Positions 56,000 through 64,000 of a stretch of DNA of 64,000 nt are shown one piece after another. Below the pieces are notes generated by a model. The model was not told where the DNA came from and searched no databases. It saw only the letters and a list, made by a program, of their open reading frames with translations. How positions within the stretch are numbered: the first letter of the stretch is position 1; the number at the start of each line of letters is the position of its first letter. The DNA is taken from contig JAGVRJ010000003.1 of NCBI GenBank assembly GCA_019059635.1, positions 868,001 to 932,000 of the forward strand, in the 5' to 3' direction. This DNA comes from Proales similis (taxonomy: Eukaryota > Rotifera > Eurotatoria > Ploima > Proalidae). A program made the translations under genes and the position numbers.

Positions 56000-58515
56000 A
56001 TGAAGCCGATTGAGATCAAGCGGGTGGTGACCTTCACCAGCCAAGACGAGGTAAAAGATCGCTTTTCGTATCTAAACTTGAAATAACGAGCATGCGAAAA
56101 CAATAAAGGCGAACATCGCCAACAATCTGGCCAATGGTAACGGCAAATGGCTTTGCAGCAAAGGAAACACAACCAAAGAGTCGGTTGTGCTTGAGGTGAA
56201 ATAATTTAGATTGAAACCTTTAAAAAACGAACTGAGTCTAGAATGGGAGCAAAAGCTTAGCGAGGAGAGCAAAATCAAACAGATTGAGATAGTAAATGCA
56301 GGCTCGGCATTCATCGAAATTTTGGCCTTTTCCGATTACAACGCTTCAGATGAAAACGATGAAGACGACGCTTCTTCGTTGGAAACATTGATGCCGGTCG
56401 CCTCATTCATGTCACCGATCGAGTCAAAGAGCATCCGCAATTCAGATCGTCTAAAACTGTTTACGCACGACTCTGGCCTGAACAAACTGGTCACCGACCA
56501 GAAGTTTCGCTTCGTAAAAGTCATTTGCTCTCAGCCATTCAACAACGTAGGCCTTTGTTAACTCAGCAAAATTAGCCTTTGCTTGATTGAACATATTTCG
56601 ACTCAGGCGCTGCAGTTCGGCCTGAGCTCAATAAAGCTCTATCAGGAAATGTCCGATTCTGATGATATAAAAATGGCCGCTCAGATTCAAACCGGACAGT
56701 TTTCGCTCAAGAAAACCATAACGCAATCTGAAAGCTGTAAAGAGCCTAAGATACAAGTATTCGAAGCTCTCAAGGAGGCAGGCCATTCTGAAGACAACGG
56801 CGAAAGTAAAAAGGCCGAATCTGTCTTTGACAAATGGAAAAAAATGAACAAGACAAATGAGAACAGCTCAGCCCCTGTTGGTGAGCAAGCGATTGAAGAA
56901 AATGACAAGCACCAGCCGAATGAAAATTCAAACGCCAAAAACATTGAGCAGAGCTCTAAATCAAAACCAAAGAGTGAGCCAGCAGAGCGGACCAAGCAAG
57001 GAACTGATTGCATCATGAGAGGAGTTGTATTTGTGCTGAGTGGATTCCAGAACCCGCTTCGATCAAAACTTCGCGACACGGCGATGAAAATGGGAGCCAA
57101 GTACCGTCCAGACTGGACCGACGATTCTACTCATCTCATGTAAAACGACTGAATTCTTGGATCGATTTTGTTTGGAAATATAACGTTTTTTCTTTCATAG
57201 CTGTGCATTTTCCAACACGCCCAAGGCAACACTTGTTCGAAAGGAAGGCGGCAAAGTGGTCGGAAAAGAGTGGATATTTGAGTGCCAAGAAAAGGGTCGA
57301 CTTTTGGACTGGAAGGAGTACGAGATTGAAGCGAGTCAGGCAGGGAAGAAAGCAAACAGAAAAGCTGCCAAAACGGCTCGAAGGAATATCAACAAAATAA
57401 AAGATGAGCTTGAAGAGAGCGGCAGCGACGAAGATGCCGAAAACTCGGACGATCGCGACTTTATAGTCAGCGGCTCGGAAGATGAAAGTGAGGCTATCTC
57501 AAGTGAGATGAGCACCGAAAGTGAAAGCGACGACCCTGATAGAAAAGCGCGCAAGAAGAAAGAGGTGAGTTATCAATCGCTCTCAATTCTTACAGAATCC
57601 GCCCAAAATGTATGCAAAAAAAATTGGGTTCGCATATGAGATCTGAGTTCACACAAAATTTCTTAGAACGCACGCACCAATCCAACATCGAACAATTAAT
57701 AAAAGATTTTAGTAAAATTAGTCCCCGATTAACAGCATTAATCAAATTTCCATTGTCCAACCGAATAATTTTGTTATAATTATGCATTGATTGTGAGCGA
57801 TTAATTTGTTTCCGAAGAAAAAGGCTCGAAGGCGAGAGGAGGTTGGCAAGAAGAAAAAAAAGGAGTCCGAAAAGCCGAGTAAAAAGACAAAGAGAGAAGA
57901 GTCGAGCAGTGACACTGATTCGAGTACAGATATCGACGAGTACAAGAAGCGCCAGGAGAAAAAGCTGCAGCTTAAGAAGAAAGCCAAGAGATCAGAGCCG
58001 GAACAGGCCAGAGCGATGAAAAAGGCCTGTTCCGACGCTTCGCAGCGAACAGAATTAAACAGCGACCATGAAGATATTCAAAGCCATGGAAACGATAGTG
58101 ACTGGGAGCTGCCCGATTTTTTCAGCTCGTTCACATTTTTCATTTTCGGCGATTTTTCAAAGACATCGCGCGACAAATACAATCGAATTATAATTGCGTA
58201 CGGCGGGTAAGTGTCCTTGTTTTGAAATAATCTGTTTACTTGTCTCACTGGAGTGAGCAAATAGAACCGTAAGCGACTACATGAGTGATGAAGTAAATGC
58301 AGTGATTACCGAAAAGCGATGGAATCAGGAATTCAAAGAGGTATTGAAAGTTGCTTTTCATCAATTTGGAAGAAACTTCAATCACGAACTGAACTTTGAA
58401 CAAGAGCCGAGAAAACAATTCGAAAATCAAATTTCTTAAACCTGACTGGCTAGTAGAGTGTAGCAAACTAAAAAAACTTGCTCCCACCAGCAAATTTGAG
58501 ATCGCCGAGGAGTAA
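56000..58515 (+). CDS. XRCC1: DNA repair scaffold XRCC1
   Basis: Exons 56000–56050, 56109–56195, 56256–56546, 56607–57139, 57201–57564, 57818–58206, 58265–58340 and 58405–58515; 1,902 nt, 633 residues, the same length as human XRCC1. The N-terminal domain (IKRVVTFTSQDE, NAGSAFIEIL, FRFVKVICSQPFN) binds DNA polymerase beta. BRCT1 has GVVFVLSGFQNPLRSKLRD and GAKYRPDWTDDSTHLICAF, the poly(ADP-ribose)-binding BRCT. A long acidic/Lys-rich linker contains SDxDxx-type CK2 sites for PNKP and aprataxin. BRCT2 (ELPDFF, VSDYMSDEV, FLKPDWLVEC) binds DNA ligase III. XRCC1 organises single-strand-break repair. Intron 5 is 253 bp, four times the local norm. Confidence 0.95.
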
Positions 58516-58857
58516 ATTCAGCCTGCATTCCATTAAAAATTCAACAATTTTTTAAATAAAAAATTTTCTATTCTGAACAAGCTCAGTCTAGCGGTTGTTC
58601 TACTCGCCTCTTTGAGGGTACTAGTAATTGTAGTGAGAGGATCGCTCTAAATCACCAATTAAGTGAGTTTTGTATGGCTGGTTCAAAGCAATCAAGTCAG
58701 TCGGGCATTTTAAATAATCTTTATTTTTTTGGTATTCGCAATGCTCAGAATATAAAGAAAAGAACGGGCGCAAATAAACGAACTTATAGGCATCAGGACT
58801 CAATTGGTTGACTCATTTTAAATTAAAAAAGAAAATTATGGCAATTTGACTCGCAGC
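58516..58857. other. Convergent 3' interval XRCC1/junctophilin
   Basis: Short AT-rich region with AATAAA-like signals on both strands and no exon. Confidence 0.5.
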
Positions 58858-61800
58858 TCACTTAAGCATTTGAACGAACCAAATTGCGAGCGATAAATTG
58901 AATAAGATGATGAAGACGAAAAGCCTGTATCGGACCAAGACATCCTAGAAAAAAAAAGAGTAAAAATTCAGTGAACCATTTGTGAACGAAGATGTTTGTT
59001 AAGCTCAACAAATCGAGCAAGAAAGGAGTAAGCCAAACGGGGCGGTTAATTATGCACATACTTTGAACCAGGCGATCACATCCTCGTCATCGGTTTGAAT
59101 GCAGCAATCACTCGTGCTTTTAAAAAACATGCTGATCGAATCACTCTTGAATGAAGCGAACAGGGAAAATGAAACAATTCACTCGTTGCAAACGCATTCA
59201 GCAAATTAAAGCACGCGGATAAGCTTACTCGAATCATGTTCTTGATGAAGAGACGTCGGTTGCTGAGAAGTTCGCGATTATTGCGCATCTCCTCACGTCG
59301 TTGAGAGCTAAGACGGTTAGCTTCTTCGCGGCTCATCACTTGAATGCAAAATTGAATTAGACAAGTTTTACACGACAGAGTGGATGAGTTAGATGAGCGA
59401 TTAGAAAAAGCAAAAGCTCCAACAAGCGGCAGCGGCTATTCTGTATTGTGAACTAACCTTTACTGGCAAGCTTAGGATCAAGATGTGCCGTTATAGAGGG
59501 CATGCTAACACGATGCGACTGCTTGGCACCAGGCAACTGGCTCATTGATTCGAGCACAATTTTCCTGGGAAGGAGTGGCGTCTGCTCGCTGTTCTCCGTC
59601 GCCAGCTCATAAATATCAGCCTCTGCACTGCCGCCCTCTTCGCCTCGTTCGTTTATTTGCTTGAGCGCCGAGTTGGACTTTTGTGTCACTCGTTTGCGTA
59701 TGCCGTTTTCAATTACAATTGTTTCCTCGTTGCTTGTCGCGTCTAGTTTCGATGAGCTGTGCGCAGTCTCGTCCTCTTTGTACGATTTTGTCTTGACAAT
59801 ACTCGGCAGCGATTTGCGCCTCCTGAGCTGGGGTGAGCTACTTCGACCGATTGACTTATCACGCGCCTCTTCGTAAGCCGATGCTTGCCTTGAACGTTGT
59901 TGCTGCATATGTTGAGAGTGGCCTGGCTCTGAGTTGGCTTGCGTTCGGCTATTGTCGAGCACGCCCGAGTTGTTTGAGTATTGTGATTTGCGTAAATGAG
60001 AATTGCCTGACTCTAGTTGATGGGCGCCTGTGGAATCACCTCCTCCATCTTCGTCAGCGATCCGTTGGCTCCTGCGTAGAGTGTTTCGTCGGGCCATGGT
60101 TCGCGAGTAAGGGCCCGGTGGATCGTTTGTTTCACTAAACGAATTGCTTTGGGCCTGTCTAAGCAAGAGCCCATTTCTTTGATTCGAGTTCGACATCATC
60201 ATCTGTTCGTCAAAGCTCGCGTTTGCAGTCAAATGCGGCCGAGCACCGTACGGCGCGTATTGCCCGCCGTCAGGGTGAGTAACTCCATGCACTTAAATCA
60301 AAGTGTTTTAAGAATACGCCAGACAAGTGCCAGTTAGGTACGAACAAGTGCAGGTTAGGAAGCAGAGCTAAATGAGAAATGTGACTTACGGTCAAATCTA
60401 TTGAGCTGGTCTGGAGGAAGATGGTATGACATAGGGTCGTGGCCGCGGTAAACCGATTGGTAAGACATGGGTGGCGGAGGCGTGGGCGAAAGCGAGTGTG
60501 CATGACTGGACGATGACTGAACCATGTAGGGGGGCTGGTAGTTTGCTTGTGGGTGGTGGTGCAAATGGCTGTGATGTGGATGGCCCCCATAAGAATCGCC
60601 CGATGGACTAAAGCCCTCGGACACATACATAGACCTGTTCATTTGACTAGCATGTGGATCAAGCTGAGGCGAATGCTGCTCATTCATTCCCGAAGTCATC
60701 TGCGGCTGAAACGCGTAGGCAGCCGTGGCGCCACTCATTCGATCTATATCGAGAACGATTTCTCCAATTCGTCTTGTTTCACCTGGCTGCTCGAAATCTG
60801 GCGCGATCTCGTGCGCCTTTATTCTTGCGTAGTCTGAGTCGGCGCGCGCTTGCTTGGCTGCGAGCTCGGCTGCGTGAGCTTTGGTGCGCGCGTTCACCGC
60901 CCTGGCGAGTGCAATGTCCGCACGCTGTTGAGCAATTTGACCTGCCTTGAGAGCTGCGTTCACTGCAGCGTCTATTTTCTGTCTGAGTTTATTCGAACGC
61001 ATCATGAGTAGCTTGCCGGGCTTCTTTTTCTCAGAGGCCAGCACGTTGTTGCGATATTTGCCCTCTTCTTTGCTGCCGTCCTTAAAGGTGGTCACGCCGT
61101 AGCCATTTTTCTTGTTGTTGAACCACTCGCCCTCGTATTTGAGGCCGTCGGATCGTTCGGCTATTCCATAGCCTGTTCGCTTGTCCTGCTTCCATTCGCC
61201 CATGTACACCTCTATACAGTTGGTGTCCGTAATCTCATCTTGACTTATAAAGCTATGCTCGCCATCATCCATGTGCTGTCCACCATGCTGATGGATCATC
61301 GCATGATGGCCAAGTAGAGAGTTGTTGCCAAACACTGCTGGCGCAGTACGATTGGAAGCGCGCGAGTCCACGCTGTTGTTGCTCGACGTCGATCTAAATG
61401 AGCTTTTCTTGTTGCGGCTGCTCGACGTAACGTTCAGCGTAGGCCCACTTCGAATCGTGTTCGAGTCGTCAATGTCACCGAAACTCTTTTGCTTTTTGAG
61501 TTTGGTCATAATGGTCTTGCGTAGGCTGACGCGTCGGTCCTGGCCTTGGGTCACCGAATTGCGACGTCGTCCCAAGAGACCATTGATCGCGGATGCCACT
61601 CGGCTCGAGGATGAATTACTCTGTGCGCTTGAATTCAAAACGCCGGCCGCAACCTCTTCACCAAGATCGGATTTTGCGCGAAGAACAAAGCCGCCGCGAT
61701 TCTCGTCGAAGCGTCTATCTCTTTCGCGTTGCACTTTTTCGTCACCGTCCTCACTGCGAAGCGAAATCAACGAGTCTTTAACATCTTTCGATCTGTATCG

Positions 61801-62271
61801 TGACGCTACGCCATAAGCAACGCTCTTGCGAATACCGTAGCCATTTCGCATGCCTTGGCTCATTTGGCCGAAATAGGTGCCCGCGTCTGCATAAGTCTCA
61901 GCTCCGTAGCCGTCTTGTAGGCCGTTCGCCCACGTGCCTTCGTATTTGGCCCCACTGAGCTCGCTAACGCGAACACCGTAGCGGCCTTTGAAGCCTTGCG
62001 ACCATTCGCCTTTGTAAACCCATTGCTGCTTTTTTTCCACTCCAAGTCCATGACGCTTGCCGCTCATCCATTGACCTTGGTAACAGTTTTCATTCGGCCA
62101 TATATACACTCCGCTCACTTCGTAGCCGAACTGCCAGAGGCCGGAGAATTCGCCCTTGCCTTTTGGTCCGGTGCATACGCCGTGACCGTGAGCTTTGCCG
62201 TCTTCCCAGCCGCCGCAATAGGTGCCGCCGTCTTCGAAATCGAATCGGCCCGCGTACACTGTTGTTGTCAT
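58858..62271 (-). CDS. JPH: Junctophilin
   Basis: Exons from the start: 60390–62271, 59458–60291, 59229–59338 and 58858–58944, with a possible 21-nt microexon at 59062–59082; 970 residues without it (977 with it), in phase either way. The N-terminus has MORN repeats that bind the plasma membrane ([19 protein letters not shown] and others), a Ser/Arg-rich joining segment, then two more MORN repeats ([19 protein letters not shown]). The Ala-rich helix ([19 protein letters not shown]) is diagnostic for junctophilins. A long disordered region follows and a C-terminal helix ([16 protein letters not shown]) anchors the protein in the ER/SR. Junctophilins hold ER and plasma membrane together in excitable cells. 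It is longer than most vertebrate members (about 660–750). Confidence 0.93.
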
Positions 62272-62630
62272 TCTGCTTTGCTTCAGATGACTAGATCGGG
62301 CTCAATGCAGCGTTGAATATTGGGTTCTCTCAAGCTCAGAATACCTTCTCGTCTAAATCTCACTGTAAGAGCTTGCTGGCTTGCGACCCTCAAGCGGGCT
62401 TGAGTTTAAGCATGGCTGCCTTCGCTCATAGTTGCTGCCGCTTGCGCTCGCTTCGTATCTAAATCCTAAAAACTCTCAGATTACAGAATAGTTCAATAAT
62501 TAGCTGCACTTGAATGCAAATGGGCCCTTTCCGTCTCATTTGCATACGCAATACTCGGCTCAGCCGGCCTACTGCTCGATCTGGCTGAACAATTAGCAAT
62601 AGCGTAGTGGAATCTCTCAGCTTCCGCTTG

Positions 62631-62664
<34 letters not shown>

Positions 62665-64000
62665 GCTGTCTCGCTCTCTCTCTCTTTGGTTGTTCTCGTT
62701 CTGTTTTCTGCTCACTCTCTTAGATCATAGCCAATAAATTGAAACAAACGCAAGGCCGAAAGGTTAGCGATCGTGCTTGCTTTGACACAATGCAGGTCTA
62801 AGCAGCACTACATAAGCAAGCAGCTAAAAGCAAAAGGCACGCGTTGGCAAGCTTATCATCAAAAAGCCAGAGTGCCATCAATATTTATTATTTCAAGTGC
62901 AAGCCCAAGTGCCGTTACTGCTCGTAAATTTGATTTCTTGCATCAATATTTGACTTGCAGTCATGAGGCTGACTCCAAAGGCGGGTAATAATGATGACGC
63001 TGCTCGAGCATAATAACGGCGCCTAGTCAACTCTAAAGAAGCTCGACTAATGCAACTAGAAAACAGGAACGAAAGAGGGTGGACAGCTGACCGACGGCGA
63101 CACGCCAGCCAACTATCAACTGCAAAAGGCGAAACAACGCGTCTGTCTACTATAGGGGGTGCGTGCGAACGCTCTAAAATCGCAGGAGGCGCTCATCGAA
63201 CGCCATAAATTGTATTGAATTCGGCTCATAATGGTTCGATATATGATTATGCGGCAGAGATTGCCTACGCTTGCTGCTGAATAGGGAGCGTTTGCTTTGA
63301 ATGAAGCGGCAGCCATCATCATAGACTTGCATCATCACGAACCCTATTGGCTGCCGCATCTAGTCCTGAGCGAGAGAATATTGCGGCGGCTCAATGAGGT
63401 TCGCAAAAGAGGAAAAGCGTTCATGCCGTTCGCTCGCTGGCTCGATCGTTGGCTTGCCTCTCGCTCTCTTTCACCCTGCCTCACTAGTTGGCTCGTTTGC
63501 TCTCGCACTCTTTTCGCTAGTCGATAGCTTGCCTACTGCCTCGATTGCAATTAACCTAATTGATTATGTAATTTGCGTGTAACGTTCGGCTATTACGGTC
63601 CATGCAATCGGATTATGTCGCACTTGATTCCAATAGGCCGGACGAATCGAGGCTGAAAACTGCCAAAAAAACGCTGAGCCTGACTAATAGATGCTTGTAA
63701 CAACCTATGACTGCTGCTATCAACAGAAAAAGTCACTTAATTTAAGCATTCTCAATATCGCCTGCTTTCCTTCATTCTCTCTTGCTCTCTCTCCCTCATG
63801 CTCTCTGGCTCTCTCTCTCTCTCTGGCTCTTTCAAGTGCAGCACACATAATCCGGCTGCCATTTCAAAACTGAAACCCATTAAAGGCCGCTCTCACTCCC
63901 GTCGCTCACCTAATCCCCCCTCCTCATCGATCGCTTATTGAGCTCAATTTTGGAGCGATGCGCTCGTAATAATTTATACAATGATTCGCTGGGGGTTGAC
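62272..64000. other. Upstream region of junctophilin, no gene seen
   Basis: Contains CT microsatellites at about 62632–62690 and 63775–63830, AT-rich stretches, and an 18-base string at 63874–63891 shared with 14646–14663. The short reading frames here are low-complexity and show no family resemblance. Junctophilin 5' UTR exons and enhancers may lie here. Confidence 0.5.
62632..62690. repeat. (CT)n microsatellite cluster
   Basis: About 15 CT repeats interrupted once and followed by a second shorter run, some 360 bp upstream of the junctophilin start codon. Confidence 0.85.

Noticed and set aside
56051..56090. 40-bp first intron in XRCC1
   Set aside because: The acceptor at 56108 gives a normal 58-bp intron and a residue count that matches the XRCC1 N-terminal domain.
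59062..59339. Continuation of junctophilin exon 3 into the following sequence
   Set aside because: The frame runs into unrelated sequence; the GTAAGC donor after KNMIR and the downstream membrane-anchor exon fit the family.

Overview
The window is animal nuclear DNA. Its genes are multi-exon with GT–AG introns and are metazoan in content: peptide-type GPCRs, filamin, ADAM10, junctophilin, VAMPs, DNA-PKcs and XRCC1. The genome is compact. About 22 genes fit in 64 kb, and almost every intron I could place is 45–70 bp long, so exon models can be rebuilt by eye. All multi-exon models given here close in frame. Two introns use GC–AG ends. A small-genome invertebrate that keeps DNA-PKcs, METTL3 and XRCC1 fits, perhaps a miniaturised lophotrochozoan, but the species is inference.

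Layout. 1–3.2 kb: two tandem intronless peptide-type GPCR genes, the first cut by the window edge. 3.8–12.8 kb (−): a complete filamin gene in 12 exons. 12.8–15.8 kb: a long non-coding interval with CT/GA tracts. 15.8–22.6 kb (+): prefoldin subunit 6, an unrecognised 582-residue protein, RPA-interacting protein, SRP14 and the m6A methyltransferase METTL3. 22.9–32.7 kb (−): ADAM10, the mitochondrial rhomboid PARL, a small tail-anchored protein, three tandem intronless VAMP-type SNAREs, SVIP and the ESCRT-III factor IST1. 33.3–39.4 kb (+): two tandem membrane-dipeptidase paralogues and a GH13 maltase. 39.7–52.1 kb (+): DNA-PKcs, four small exons followed by one 11.7-kb exon. 52.3–55.2 kb (−): two secreted Gly/Tyr-rich repeat proteins produced by a recent segmental duplication that also copied the last codons of DNA-PKcs. 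56.0–58.5 kb (+): XRCC1. 58.9–62.3 kb (−): junctophilin, then 1.7 kb of CT-rich upstream DNA.

How the genes relate. There is no operon-like system. Most neighbours are unrelated housekeeping genes, but several themes recur. These are membrane trafficking and degradation (VAMPs, IST1, SVIP, SRP14), local tandem duplication (GPCRs, VAMPs, dipeptidases, Gly/Tyr proteins), and two DNA-break repair genes (DNA-PKcs, XRCC1) on the same strand, separated only by the Gly/Tyr duplication.

The least conventional part of the window is 52–55.4 kb. It holds a young duplication with a decayed DNA-PKcs tail, homogenised 90-bp coding repeats, a premature stop in one copy, and a secreted protein family I cannot assign. 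The second striking signal is a sharply bounded gene-conversion tract confined to one exon of the two dipeptidases.
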